Of a stretch of DNA of 64,000 nucleotides, positions 24,815-39,300 are shown piece by piece (the stretch's first letter is position 1; every line of letters begins with the position of its first letter). Both the position numbers and the translations under genes were made by a program. The DNA lies in the NCBI GenBank assembly GCA_008973525.1, contig WACJ01000058.1, forward strand, positions 744,001 to 808,000. The letters are read 5' to 3'. The DNA is from Stenopsyche tienmushanensis. Its lineage: Eukaryota; Arthropoda; Insecta; Trichoptera; Stenopsychidae. Under the pieces are notes generated by a model. It was given only the letters and a program-made list of their open reading frames with translations, had not been told where the DNA came from and did not search any database.

Positions 24815-27059
24815 AAAGGTAAGACACAGAATTGCGTCCGATTTTCAATGATTCAGAAAGAGCATTCTAACACATTGAGCTCGGAGACACACAGAGACGG
24901 AGTGTCTTACGCATCGAGTTTAGAGAGAAACAAAAACGGAGACAGCATGTTGCGTACATCGTACGATTATACTCTAAAGTGTTATTAACCCAAATGTATC
25001 GACTTAAAATGATATGTGAATGATATAATGAATTGATTTCAAATGTATTGCTTATTATGCTATAGACAGTGTTTACTTATTTATGTACAAGATTCAAACA
25101 CGCTGCGGCGGTCCTGAGAGATAAATAGATTTATACGGATGATAATTGGCGATCATGCAAATATAACATCTAAGTTTATGATGATTTAAAATTAGCTCAC
25201 TACTCAAATGGTCAAAATGCTGATTAAAGCTCGAATATTTTTGCTCGAACTATATTTTATTATATTCTTTACATACCATAAAGAAAATTAACAAGAAGAA
25301 AATAAATATTAATATGATCGTTCATACCTAATGCTATATTTGATTTGAATTTGTCGAACAAATATCAATTGACTGGATCTCATATGACTGGCAATTGGAT
25401 CAAAATGAACAGTCACTGCTTTGAAAATTATTAAGGATTGAATGATCGAATTGAGCATGATTGCACAAAAACGTTATTAACTTCTTGGACATATTTAATA
25501 ATACATTGATTTTAAAGAAACTAAACAACTGCGTTCATTGAAGAATAGTCCGTCGGTATTCTAATGATTTGGAGCAACGGATAGTTATAAAAAAAAAAAC
25601 AAAGACCAATTCAGATCATAAATTCGATAAAACAGTGATAAGAATTTAAAGTGGGAAGGATCTATGAGTGAAAAGCGAAATTATCATAATTTTAGAATCA
25701 TATTCAGTGGCGGCTTTAACATTTGAGAAGTCCTTGGCGCAATTTAAGTTTGAGGGCCCCTGGACAATGTTCGATATGCGCGATTTCACTATTATGCAGT
25801 ATGTAGGCAGAGAACGACCCAATTTTTCAATTGAGGGTTGGTATTTCAACCACATTTTCTGCATGCCATGTAAAAATGAAACCGTGTATTTCAATTTCTT
25901 GATTTCCTTAAATTTCTCTTAAACTTCTCGAGGCCCTCTGATTTTTTGTGGTTCCAAGTATATACTTTTTTAGATCCAGGAAATCCATATCAATATTTAC
26001 ATTCAATTTCAATGATGTCCTACCATAATCGCAAACATCAACGATTTTAATATATCGTTCATGAGAATCTGAGTTTAAAATACATTCCACGTGTAGTGCT
26101 AAAAAAATGGTACAATCTTAGCTTTTAAAACATCCATTTGCCTCCTTGCATTCATAGCACCGCGTCTGGAGACATCCGCATCCGGAATGAGGACCAAAGA
26201 TGCAGAAGATGGCTCATAAGCCACTGACTTTCTATACCACAATCAACACGCGACCACATCATTCGAGCACTGCATTTTTAATCAGGAATATTATTAAACG
26301 GCGTACACTTTGAGAAGCGCTACAAAACAAAGGGGTATGTTCATATTTAGATTTCTTTATATCCCTTACCAAATGCATACGCAATAATACTCATATTACG
26401 TCTCTCACATTCTTTCTCTTTTGTTCGCGCTCAATTTGGTACATATCCAATTATTGTACGAGATTTTATGATAAGTGTATGTTAAACATATTTTTTATGT
26501 TTGTGATATACTTAAAATTTTCAATATATTTTACAAATATCGATAAAATTTTGATGATGGGAATGAAACTATATAACTATCATGAATGTATTTTAAATCG
26601 CTTGAGGGTCGATCTATTCAATATCAAACGTATGTTGAGGTTTAATATAAGTTCAGTTGGTATGCTGAGAACTCATATTTTTGTTGGATTTTGTATTTTA
26701 TTTCTGCATTGGATTGTTTTGATTTGGCGATGTTTTAGGTAAAAACAGTGCAAAAAAAAATTTTTTTTTTTAAATTAATTCCATTAGATTCTATATGCAT
26801 GTATATATCAAAATAAAAAAAATGGATTGCACAATTTAAAAAAAGTCAAGTATTTTGCAATTTGTACTTCTGTACCATCAGCAGGACTCATCACAATGTT
26901 TTATATAGACTCTCTGGATGACTTGCCACTGGACAGAGGCACAATTGATTCGGCCACCGGGACGATTGCTGGACTTCTATCAATAGACATCCATTTCGAC
27001 ATCCAGAACCCGATTGGAATCGATTTTTTCGCCACTTTAAGAACTCAACAAACGGTATG

Positions 27060-27600
27060 ATTTGTGGTATTAGCACTCATGCAGCGATCAGTGAAAACAC
27101 AAACCTTTGCGTCCCGCGACTGGGAATGTTTTCATTGAGCGCGTGACGCAAAACGCTGAAAGGAAAATCGATACCAAAAACAAAACCGATACTTTGCGCG
27201 AAAGGTCGCGGATAAAAAACAACCTTACCGAAAATAAACACAAAGGCCCGTTTCCTTTATCAATTCGAGTCCCCGATGTTATCTTTTGATATTAGCTAGC
27301 CGCCGGTGCGGTTCCAAATTAAGCCAAGTGCAAACACTCGCCACTGTAGTGGTTGTCTAACGTGAGTGGTCTTAAAGGGCAATTTTCTCGTGATTTGTTA
27401 GGGCTTTACGACGTTGTGGTTCCGAGGGAGCCGAGGTGGTAAACTGGTGCATATTCATTATGTTGAAACAAAAGGCTGGGTGTAAAGCGTTAAACACGGC
27501 CCTTGTGCTCAGCCATGGGCAGGGGCGCTGCGGGGAGAGGGCGTCAGCCTCGCGGTGACGTACACAGGAAATTATAATTAATTATTCATACCAATATTGG
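27060..27600. promoter_or_regulatory. Candidate enhancer island in the Vsx intron
   Basis: This is one of the most GC-rich intronic islands, with a dense core at about 27480-27560. It ends in the palindromic homeodomain-type site TAATTAATTA (27575-27584), of the TAAT-N2-ATTA class bound by paired-like dimers. That would fit autoregulation by Vsx or control by another homeodomain protein. It is an inference from composition and one motif. Confidence 0.3.
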
Positions 27601-30600
27601 CTTTGATTCGATGTGATCAATCACATTCGAATTTGAATCGCGTTTAAACCAGTTTTGTACAACGAACCTAAACCAGCACGTTTATGCTATTAAATTGAAT
27701 TTCAATCACGCTAAATATCATATTATTGCAATTCTCTTAAAATATAATTTAAATTGAGAGAAATAAAAGTGAGACCCATTTAAATAAACGTTTTTATGCC
27801 CAATATGAATTTTAAATTTTATTTCCAGTCTTTCTTACAAAATTAAAATATTTTTCATTTATGCAAATTTACAACAAATAATTCCATAAACAAGATCACA
27901 CTTAGATTTGCGCGTTAAATAAAATGTTTTTAGTCCCACAAATTTAATGTTAGTCGATTCGACTATCATAGTAAAAAACGCGCAATATCAACGCTATGAC
28001 AATAAGTTCGTATATTTCTTGACTTGATATTGTTTTTGCGATATAAAAAGGGTACGCTGGACTGCTTATACATTCCTTTTAGATCCCCACGGATATTGGG
28101 GACAGATTTTCACAACCCTTCCAAGAAAGTCGACTCAATCGATAAAGCCATCATCTGTTTAATGGTGAATGCTACTAAATATTTTTCCGCGAGATTATAA
28201 GTCAGCATTCAATAATAAAATGTCAGCGATTAAAATCTTAGTTGAACTATTTGCATCCATTAATATATTAGATACAAGTAATTAATTAAGGAGTATTAAG
28301 TACATATTTTAATACAATATTGCATACATTTTAATGGCAATACAGCCTATTTTTAGGGCTATTTAAAATTGCATGCCTGTTAATCATCGATATTCAATGA
28401 TTTAATACCTGCAGTTGATATGGTTAATTGCGTGGGATGTTAAAAGGTTATCTTCAGCGTTGTTCGGTTGGTTATAAATAATATTTTAGTATGCAATTTT
28501 ATTGCACAATTTCAAGCCAAGGACGTGTACCTGTTCGCGAATCTTTAGCACTTAAGTCCTCAGTGCTTATCAATCTCAAATCTCACCTTGAAAACGAGGC
28601 TTGGTATGAAAACCTCATCACATCTTGGAGTGTCTCGTTCTTAGGCATTGCTTACAAGAAAGGGCCACGTTTGAGGGCTCCTTCTTATACAAATGATATT
28701 TTTGTAAAACGATCAACCTCGCGGGACCCCCTCAGGTATTAATTGTCTTCGTTGTATTTGGGGGTTTAATATTAAATATTCGAATAATTAGCACTTATAA
28801 CATATTTTGAAAATAGACTTACCCGATAGACATGATGGTTGTCCCGCCGAACTAAACGATGATTTCAATTGTGGAAACCCTGGAATAAAAACGATAAAAT
28901 CATTAAGCATACAATATTTTGTTCAGTGAGTATTTCGAATCATGTCCAGTGATGCTTAAAATATGCCACTGATTGACCGTAATTCGATACAAATCAGGAA
29001 GTATACGGTTAATGAAATTCTACCCTGGTACCCTGGCTTTGTGTTCGCCAAAATGCAAAAATTGAACTTCCCATGAAGCAGGGTAATAAATATTTTTTTC
29101 CCATTGTTCGACCACCATACAATCGTACAAAAAATATCTCATAGACCTCAATAGATTCAACATAATTGTGTCACGCGCTCCTCTTCGCTATGTCTTTTCA
29201 TGCAGAATTCCACTCAAATTTGTAAGGAATAGGTGATTATGTTACATGGACGCTTCTCAAACTACCATGAAATGATCCAATAAATTAACTGATTGGAATG
29301 AATAAATTTAAAATAATATACATCAAAAATCAAATTAAAAAAATCAGGATAAAATATGCATTTTGATGATTTTAAATACAAAGGATTTATATGGCGTATG
29401 TTTTGAATGATCGAAGACGCCTCAAACTTTGACAGCCGCTGCGTTCAACGGGCGATTCATAGAATCGAATCTATTTAACAGGGGCATGTCAAAATATTAC
29501 AAGAGGTAAAACTACTTTTGGGCTCATTCGAGATGACAGCTTCATTGAAATTCTTTTGAATGGTCCCAAAATGCCCTCGTTGACTCTACTGCAGGCTTTT
29601 GATTTTTTTTTCTTCCTTCAAATCGATTTAATTCGTAGACAATTCTCGGAGTGGGTGTGTTATTGGAGGTTTTATTTTCTTTTGTGGTGCGATCGTCCTT
29701 CGTGGTTTGAAGTGACCATCTTGCCTGGGAAAGAAGTTGAGCCTTTGTTGAACCTCTTCAGATCGTCCTCTTGAGCACTTGTATCAAAAGAGCAGAAACG
29801 CTGAACGGGACAAATTCTTGAAATTGTTACTTTGAAACCTGTTACTCCCGTTGGATTTAAGCTCCTAAAATAACATTCAATTTAAAGCTTTAATTAACTG
29901 GACACCTATTTGTGAATGTATTCCAATTTAAAATTGCACAAGACTTAATGTTTTTGCTATCAGGCGAATCTATTGATTGTAAATTGGAATTAAAACATTA
30001 TCAAAAGCTTGGGAAGCAAATTTGATACAATTGCAAATATTCTTCAGAGATGCAGATCTGTTGTTATAAGCAAATACAAGGATGATCCAAATCCTCATTA
30101 GTAATGAACGTGCCAAGATTATTGAACGAATAAAAGGGTTGAAAAACTACAATTGTCATGTGTCGAATCCCGATTTTGTTACCCAGACGAATTCGCATGA
30201 CACGAGTCGGTCGTGTCCAAGTTCCTGGTAATCCAGCTCTAATCTCCGTCCATGAAACCGATCGTGAATAATAAGATCCGACCCAATGGGGTCCACATGG
30301 CGTTCTTAAAACGCATGAAAAATGTTTTACAAAAGGCGGACAATGGGCACGCTAAGGACCTCTATTAACGACATAATAGAATTACCGGAGCTTATCCCCA
30401 TACAGGAGGAGAACATCACAAAGGGAGCGTGTAAAGTTAGTTCTTAGGACATTTTAGAACCACAGGCATGTCGTGTCTTTTTTTTCGGTCGTGCCTTCTT
30501 ATATTTCAACATATCACTGGGGTGTTGTTGACAGAGCACACATCATTGGGGCACTTAGAATATGTTTTATTCAAAATCTAAACATATTTCCTTACGGGTC

Positions 30601-31552
30601 CTGAACGAGGACGTGGGCTGCTATCGGTGAAATGCTTGACCCTTCGAGGGTTTGACAGCTTTTTTTCTCCTAATATTATTTCTTTAATTTATATAGGGTC
30701 CGCAGGACCAAGTAAAGTGAGAGTCAAACCTACATATAATTATAGCTTGCTCATTTTTGGTTCAACGTTTGTTGTTTATAAGCCATGCGAATCATACCAT
30801 TTCAAATTTAAAAATAATAACAAATATTTGCAATGGAATTAATAGTTTTAATGGTATTAGCAGTATAGCAAAACATAATAATAGTGACCTAAAACCAATA
30901 GCAATTTCTGCATTACAGATTTGGAATGAAATTTTAAATAAATTTTATTCAGTATGAACTGAAAAAAAATCGCATTAAGCCTTACAAGTTTTATAAATTG
31001 TAAGCTATTGCAAACAAGTAAAAGAAAATTCGACTTGAAAGAGCTAGCATGCAAGCGGTAACCTTCCATTAATAATTGGAAACAACAAATGACCATAAGG
31101 AAACAAGGTCATAATTTCAGGGGCAGTGCAGCTGAAAAGCTCTTAGTCCACATAAGGAAAAAAATGCAAATATTGCTTATCAAAGTTTTTCTTTTAAAAG
31201 TGCTGTTACGCAGTATAAAAACACTCAATCTACTCTTAGAATGGAGAGCTCTTCAAGACGTATGAAGTTGCATGTGGGTCCGTTTGCTGTCGGATCACTG
31301 AAGCCAAGCAGGAAGATGGAGATTATCAGGTGGTGATAAAAAGGTTTTCCTCTTAACTAAAATCTTTATTCAACTCGGAGAGAGATTTGCTAAGAGATTG
31401 CATGTGAGCCGACAAGAAGAATATATCTCTTTGCGGCCAAGACTAGCGGTCGACGTTTCGTGTTTTTTTTTCACAACACAATAGGACAAAACATGACTAC
31501 TCCTAATCTCGCGATTTGCACAATTCAACTTAAGAATAACATATTCTTCACA

Positions 31553-31596
31553 CCATATCCAATGCTATATGTAGTACTTTCCTATTTACCTTCCAC
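31553..31596 (-). repeat. SINE-like dispersed repeat, short diverged fragment
   Basis: On the minus strand ACGCGTGGAAGGTAAATAGG and the following AAAGTACTACAT match the start of the conserved repeat core (ACGTGTGGAAGGCAATGGGA, then AACCACCACAT). The downstream blocks are not recognisable, so the assignment is tentative. Confidence 0.4.
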
Positions 31597-31677
31597 GCGT
31601 AATAAAGTCATAATAGGATTATTTGAATAGCAATTTTATGGAGGAAAGAATTTAACATATGAGTGAGTAATGGAATT

Positions 31678-32353
31678 CAGGGCCGTAACAAGGGTGTGGC
31701 AAAGCAGGCGCCAGCTACGGGCGTAACTGGACTTAGGGCGCAAAATGCAGAATACCGACCTGGTCGAGAGTTGCACATGGTTTTTATTTTACTCGACCAT
31801 TCTACTCTACATGAACCAATAGTGATTGACTTTGTCCGTTTTATAATATATAGTAAGTTGTCTAATCCCTCTTATCTTCGTTATTGCTTAAACATTAGGT
31901 ATTAAGTCTTTTTCAGATAACTTCGTTTTATAATGAGAGTTTTTAATAGTTAGGTAAATATGTTCAGGTATGGTTTTCGATTGCGACGCGCTCATTCGCC
32001 ATATCAGCAGTCCGAAAAGCGGACCAATTAGACATACAAACCTTGTGGCCACTCCATCCTCTTTTAGGGCTTTTTGTGGCATTTCCTATGATCTGTACGA
32101 TCACAGAAGCAACGTAGCGTCTGTCTATCATGGTATTTTTTTAAAAACAGTAACCGCCATATATACGCTAGGTCAGGTACTTTTAGGACTATCGTTGTAT
32201 ATTATTTTAAAATATACATTATAATAGTTTTTAATATATTGCACTTATAATAGTATTAGTTAACTTTGTAAAATAAATAAGATTTTCGGAAGGGGGAAAG
32301 GGGCGTAAGTTAGATATTTGCCACGGGCGCTTCATACCCTTGTTACGGCTCTG
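31678..32353. mobile_element. hAT-type MITE, 676 bp, with 8-bp target duplication
   Basis: The ends are CAGGGCCGTAACAAGGGT (31678 on) and the inverted ACCCTTGTTACGGCTCTG (ending 32353), with one mismatch over 18 bp. The flanks are ATGGAATT (31670-31677) and ATGAAATT (32354-32361), an 8-bp duplication with one difference, as expected for the hAT superfamily. The interior holds no transposase-like frame (best open frame 84 codons, unrecognised), so the element is non-autonomous. It sits in the Vsx first intron. Confidence 0.88.
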
Positions 32354-35300
32354 ATGAAATTATCATATTTTTTAAATGCAAGGCATTATTAATTTCTTCA
32401 ATATTATCTTTTACAGATTCAGAATATCAGGATATACTTAAATTGAGATGATTAATTGGAAACATTAATATTTTAATCTCACAAATTTGTTGGTACGGTG
32501 AAGTCAAGAATCTAAATCACTATATCAACGTTTATTTCAATGGATTTTAATTGGTCCACATAGTCTGTCCTGTTTGTTCAATGAAATATGAACATTCTTT
32601 ATTAGAAGATTTTTGATTCAAATGAATCGCGCCCTTAAAATATTGACAGTTTAATTATTCTCTTTTTCTCTGGCAAATTTTTGTTTCGCATTTGAATTAT
32701 CTCAGCAAGATATTAGCGAATGAATTAGTTAGTCATAGGCGTATTCGTCGGTGTGCTGCAGTTCTATTGAAAACAAATCTGTATTCATATTTTTTGTGAA
32801 TGGGAAGGGTTGCAATAGTTCCAACAGTCGCTCTTTTCGGGGGTGAAAAGGTACGATAAGTGGTTGGTGACAGAAAATTAACAGTTTGTAAGAAGGTGTC
32901 TTTTGTTGGGCGCGTTTCGTAGCCACACATGTCCAAATATTTTGTGTGCCGGATAATAGAAGAAATTACATGCCCATTATGGCATTGTTGTCACAGTGTG
33001 AATTATTGTCGACATAGGTGAGGTTTAACAACCCTTTTGTCCGCGGGATGAATATCAGATTTCTATTTTGCTTTCAGGTGACAAAAGGACATCTTGCCCG
33101 TGAGATTCGTTCGCACCCCTAACATATGATTTTTGATCCAATAATACAGCTTATGGTACCTAAAAAAAAGTACACCAATTTATCAAGTATTTAAATCAAT
33201 CATATTTTTGCATAAGGTCTTAAAAATACCATTAAATTTAAAAATACATAATAATTTGATCGCGTCATATCAATTTAAATTCAAATCAGTTGGACATTCA
33301 AGTTCAATTAATAAGGTAAAAACTGTCTTAATATACAAAAAAAAAACGTTTTAAATAAATAAAATTGCATCCCTTAATATTTATAATACAAATGTGTAAT
33401 AAAGTTATGAGAATTGCCGTGCAAATAAATTCTAAAATTATTGTTGAATTTATGTACTGACAAACCAAAGCCAGTCGATCTGTTCTGTTTGCTATTATAC
33501 AAAATGATTATGTATTCAATATTATTTTACATGATTTTGTAATCGTGTAGTATGTCAATTCGTTAAATTACTTCACAAAAAAGAAATAGCTAATTGGCAT
33601 GTATGCTTGGAGAACTTTGAGTTTCCACCTCACGTATGCAATTCGGCGAGCAGACAATTAAAATTTGGCCCACTCAAGTTTTTAATTTCACCACACAAAA
33701 ATGAACCCTCCGAGAATGTAGAAATTCGCATCGCCCCCTTACACCCCCGCGTTCTAATCCCTAAATGCATGCCTTAATATAAATGTCGCCGGGGGGGCCT
33801 AAAACGTGAACTTTCGAGATGCTATTTTGTCGATGAATTTATAAACTAATCATCGCCGTCTTCCATTGGCCGTAAATTGACGCCATTTGGGGTGTTGATT
33901 ATTTTTAAATATATTTGTAGGCATGTAACGAACATGAGGATTAATTATTTTTGCTTAAAAGTGGTCGTTGTAGGACATTGTGACGAAATTTTTCGAGATT
34001 TTTATTCGAGATGAGTTAATTTTCTTTCGTCGTCTCCGGTTTCTTATATTCTTAGGGTGGCTTCAAATCTCCCCGAAGCCACCCTGCTCCTTCTGGAATC
34101 CTCGCATTCCATCATGCTTTCAACAACTCGAGGGAGCATATAGTGACTTTCTTGAAATTTCGAGTTGCCCTAATTAAGTGACACGGCAAAAATATATGAG
34201 AACACATTTCTTGAGAAAAAGTATGAAAACAATTCGCCTCCTTAATAGTCGAAAATTCACCTGAAAGCTCGGCTAATCTAACCATCAAAATCCTTGAGCA
34301 AGATTTACATCAATTGAATATTCTAATGCACAATAGCTTGTTAAATAGCATATCGTGTCCATTGGGTCATGTTTGAAATAAGTATGATTTTAACCTATTT
34401 TCATCAGATCATAATGAAAATAGGTAAAGATTGATAGATGTTGGTTTTTGGGCAATATTAATAAATCCAGGATCAATGAATTTAGCAAATTTGCTTAATT
34501 ATACAATTGTATGATGATCAAATTTACTTAGAAATTTTAAAATTACTTAGTAATTAAGCTTTCTATATACAAAATTATGCAATATATTTTTTTCCATTTT
34601 TCCCAAAACTGAAATTGAATTTTTTTGCACGTATAAAGTCAATATGAAACGTTTTAATAAACATAGTTGTGCAGACTTTTTATAATTATATTATATAATG
34701 CATAAGGTAGCCTAATTAAAAGACAGGTATACGATATTTTCATTATAATGGATTGATTAGATTATGGTTTGCATTTTAACGTGAATTTGCATTATTTAAC
34801 CGAGCAATAATGTATGTTATTATATTAAAATCTCTAATAAGTTTAACTGGGATGTTCTATAGCCGAGCACAAACCATTTACCATAAGAACGATACACAGG
34901 CCATAGCAATAATGTGATTAATCAAGTCTCCATTTATTGGCTGGAGGCTTCGCAGCGCTCCCGTCTGTCTTGCATTTTCCCATTGAGCTCGATTTTCCCA
35001 TTTTCCAACCGAAAATCTCACTTGGGGCGTAATTATATTTCGTGAATACCGCCATCATTGAATGGGCCCTTTGTTGGCCCGAAATTAGGGTTTAGCTTTA
35101 AAGGCGAGATTTATAACTTCATTGCGCGTCTTGCGCATTTTCCACGTCTGGCGGATGTTTTTCTCGGCCGATCCGTTTCTTCTGCCTTGAGAACCACCCC
35201 ACGGCCCCCTGCTCCTGCCCTTTCGGGCTCGTTACAACCCCTAAACGCCCGGCTCTACTCTGGCCGGGTGATAAATGTATTAGTAATAAAGAGGCGCTCT

Positions 35301-36264
35301 CCCTTGTCAGTTTACAATTGTCTCTGGAATTATTGCGATTTACTATTAATTATGTACACCGAAAATAAAGAGTCAATTTGTCTTGCAGAAAATCACTTGT
35401 CGTGAGAGATTAGGCTAACGGGTTGAATTTTTAAACTAATTAACAAGCTATTATTTTCAATAATCAATTATTTTTACTCCATTTCCATTGACATATCATG
35501 TTTACGATATTAAAATCTCTTGACATGTGCTTTAACATTATTTTCAATGACAAGTAGGATGACAGCTTTTTTATTATTAAGAAAAGGATCTCGGGATTCG
35601 AAGTGTGATCGCCAGCCATATCTCCTGTAGATTAGAACCCAAGAATAAATGATTTACCGAGATTAGACTGCTAAAATAGGAGTGTACCTACAAGTATGAA
35701 TGATGAAACTTATTGCAAAAAATAGCTAGTGAAATTATGTGAAAGATCGAAGAGATAATATAATTTTATAGAATGTTTTATAAAACTCTTGAAACCTAAT
35801 AGATAAGAATATTTTAAAGGAGTAATTTAATGTACACTTGCAAACAATGAGTCAAAGTTTAAATGTCATCGCAAGAAGTGTGTTTTTAAAGGGTTCTAAA
35901 CTTGAGCAAGATCAAGACAAATGATCAAGCATTTAAATTGGATCAAAATATTTACGTGAAGATTTAAGTGAATTAGATTTTGTTCAAATCCAGTTTGTAT
36001 AAAAAATTTCACCATATCAACAAATTTGGGAGATCGGAAATATTAATATTTATGATCGATCCTCTCAATCCAGGTTTACCCTGATTTTTTGGATTTGAAA
36101 AAGTAAATGCTGAAGCGATTAATAAAGTCATATAGGGACGCCCATGAGTCAGTGATTGAATTTGCAACAATTATTAAATTATCATTAATACATACATAAT
36201 GATAATTTCGCTCCTCACTCATAGATTTCCTCCTCTCTTATCTTTCCAAATAATCCTTACTTTA

Positions 36265-36360
36265 CCACGTGTGGAATACAACGGGAAACCGCCATATTAA
36301 ATCCTTTCCCTAGTAAGATCTCCTACGTCCGATGGTTAGGATATGGCACATTAAAAAGAA
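36265..36360 (+). repeat. SINE-like dispersed repeat, well preserved copy
   Basis: This is the clearest full core of the family: CACGTGTGGAA, then an ACGGGAAACC block, ATCCTTTCCCTAGTAAGATC, CCTACGTCCGATGG and GGATATGGCACATTAA, ending in an A-rich stretch. It aligns over about 90 bp with positions 1-97 with few differences. Confidence 0.75.
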
Positions 36361-39300
36361 GATTTACTTATAGTATTATTATGATTCGGAAATGGAAATG
36401 AATCGAGGGGTGAAGATATGAATTTAAGCAGAAAATTTATTAATTTCGATTAAAATTATATTTGTTACGTCGTCATTATAACAAGCAAATGATTACAAGC
36501 TGGTTTTCCTGAATATTATTTTCTCTGATCTATTATATATTAATGGTCCAGCTGCAGAAAAAGAAATTATTCAATATTTGAAGCGTTGAATGATCACAAA
36601 TAATATGAAAACTTGCTAAGATCATTCTAACATAATATAATTTTATCAGCTTCATTTTGATGTAACCGTAGTTTCCATATTTTCTTAACCTAAATCCAAT
36701 AGATCTAAATCTAGTTAGAGTATTTTAAAAGATAATATATCTATTGAAAATATTACTATGTGAATGGTATGAAATCGAGTTCTTAACAAGAATTATAGGG
36801 CATTACCAATCATTACCTTCGTGCAGCATGCAACACGTTCATCATTGAGCTGAATGCTATTATCTAGGTCGAAGCCGTCTACATAAAAATAATGAGCTTC
36901 AAAAGCACAAATATTTGTTATTAAATTGATTGATTGATTAGTTGAACAAATGTTCAAATATTTAGAAAATTATCACATATTTGGAAAGATCATCTATGAT
37001 TTCCTTGGTCCAATTTAATGATTTTTCAAGAAATAAAAGTTTAACGTTGATAAATAAATTAAGTCGACGTAAGTGAATCACAGGTTTATTATTTTAAAAT
37101 AATGAATAGTGCTTTTCCCACGACGAACGACAAATGTCGACTCCAACAAATCGAGTTTCCTGGGATAGTAGTCCCGAAACGGAAAAACGCCCCTGGCGAC
37201 CCAAACGTAAACTAATTAATTAGCGCACGAGGCGGCGCTTGTGACGTTCGTTCGCTATGTTAGACCGTATGAGTATATGCTCCCGACCAGTGGTTCTCAA
37301 TACTCCAAACATCATCCTTGAATATTTTATAATATCGTCATTTTAAACCATCCAATCTTCGATAAAAAAAATCGTGCGTTTGCGTCGCATTTGCCAATTT
37401 AAAATTCACAGATAATTTATTCAAACGGGGCATTTAAGTCATCCGAATGTCGCTTTCGTTCGTAATTCTTCCACAAAGGCACGATGGTTCTTGTTCGCGT
37501 ATACGAGTTAGCTGGCTGGGGTGTGAATATTTATTTATACATAAGGCCCGCGAGTAACCTACCCTAAGGACGAACTGTAAAACAAAAACATTTTGAGGCG
37601 AATTTCGGCAGACTTTCAAATTGCCTATGGCAAAAGCTCGCAGGCAAGCAGACTTCAAAGATGAAGTAACAATGACTCTCCTGAGACACGAGCTTTGTGT
37701 CGCTTCGCAGGCTCGATAAGCCAGTGCGAAGAGGACGAGACGATGGCGTTAGAGGGAGAGGTCCGACGAGGAGGGTTGGGAGGATGGGGTGCAAACATTT
37801 GAGGGTGTGTCATATGGGAATAAATTTAGATAAGACCCATATAACCCACTGATAAGACAACTAAGGCAAGATAATTTGCATCGAGTGCCGAGAATAGAAT
37901 CGAGTAAATCGTCGCACAAGAACGATTCTGATACATTGTTACGACGGTTTTCAAATGTTTTCGCACTGCGATTGTATTTAGACAATACGACATATTAACG
38001 CACAAAAGAGTTCATGAAAATATTTACAACACGAATTAATTTTCGTGTATGTAAAATTTAACATGATATCAAAACAGCGTTTTTATAGGACTATCCAAAG
38101 AGAAATGATGATATATATAGATGAGTTAGTTTAAATTGATCAATCAATATTAATTATGATTAAGTATTCAAATCCAAGAAAATATTCTATCACAGTAAAT
38201 GCATTTGATGCATATATTTAAGATGCTGTTAAATAGGTCTAATGTACAAAATTCAAGACAATGCAATTTACAACCAGATTGAATTCCAACTCAATTTATT
38301 GTAATTTGCTCGATGTATCAATCCTCTTTCATGCGAAAAAAAATCGATAAGCCGCCTGCTCTCAATCAATTTGGGTGCGATTTATGGCTTGTCGTTTTAT
38401 TCGTATTGATCATTGTATCCAAGCAAAATTTAATATAATTTGAGTGCCTTGATTTCTCTCAGGTGCTGCAATTTTAATAGCACTTATGCAAATACACAGT
38501 TGTTTGCTATGCCACTAACTACTTATCAATTATCGTATACTCGTTTGAATTCATTCCGAAATTGTCGAATTGTTGTTATAATTGCTGTAAAAATGTTGTA
38601 ATTTGAATGAAAACTAAGTACTTTGAAAGCATCAAGACCAATTAAATTTTGTCGTTGTATCAAAATGATCATTTTTTGGCTAGCTGCTATTTTTTTGTTC
38701 AATCAGAAGTCATTGTTCTTCAATCCTTTTATATTGTTCTGATTAATAATCCGCATTATGTATTTATTTTTTAAATGGATTTCTTTAGACTGTTCTATGG
38801 GACCATTTTTTGACAACTTTAGCATGTAAATATTTTTAAAAGTGCAATATTAGATTTTGGCCCATGATATTTATGTTACAAGCCCAATTGTTTGGTTCTG
38901 ATTGCCACAATATTGGTTTAGATTGAGAGCTTGATTTTTTGAGTTACCATTTGGCATGATGATTGTAGAATTGATGCTTAATTTTTATGGCTTGTTTATT
39001 TCTTAATCATGTAACCCGAAAAGTCAATGATAAATGTCTTAAGGTTAATGACTTAGGTTGTTTGTTAACTTTTTGCCTTTGAATGAACATAAACTTTTCA
39101 TGAGCATAGTATTGTATTGGTGTTCTACTTCTAACGTCTTTTTGCGAAAACATCTAAAACAGTCGCTCTCGCGTATTTGTAAATCTAGCTGATGTATGAG
39201 CGTATGAAGCAAATGCATTGTCTGGACTGGGAATGGGTCGGGAACGACTCGGAAACAGCATTACAGCTAGGCACTGGGAATACAATCGGGTGTTCCGTAC

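Larger units (their letters stand above)
18032..31677 (-). other. Vsx giant first intron, segment B
   Basis: AT-rich intron DNA alternates with GC-richer islands at about 19.24-19.65, 20.8-21.4, 22.5-23.2, 25.65-25.95, 27.0-27.6, 28.5-28.75, 29.4-29.8 and 30.1-30.65 kb. Open frames over these islands (such as a 108-codon plus frame at 20948 with a 93-codon frame opposite) match nothing I know and overlap on both strands. I read them as non-coding. Palindromic TTAA-associated modules occur at 18374, 22036 and 24718. No exon was recognised. Confidence 0.5.

Noticed and set aside
25646..25922. Overlapping open frames and a possible repeat beginning AGTGGCGGCTTTAAC
   Set aside because: The frames oppose each other and look random; the possible ends (CAGTGGCGG and CCCTCTG) do not match well enough, and no target duplication was seen.
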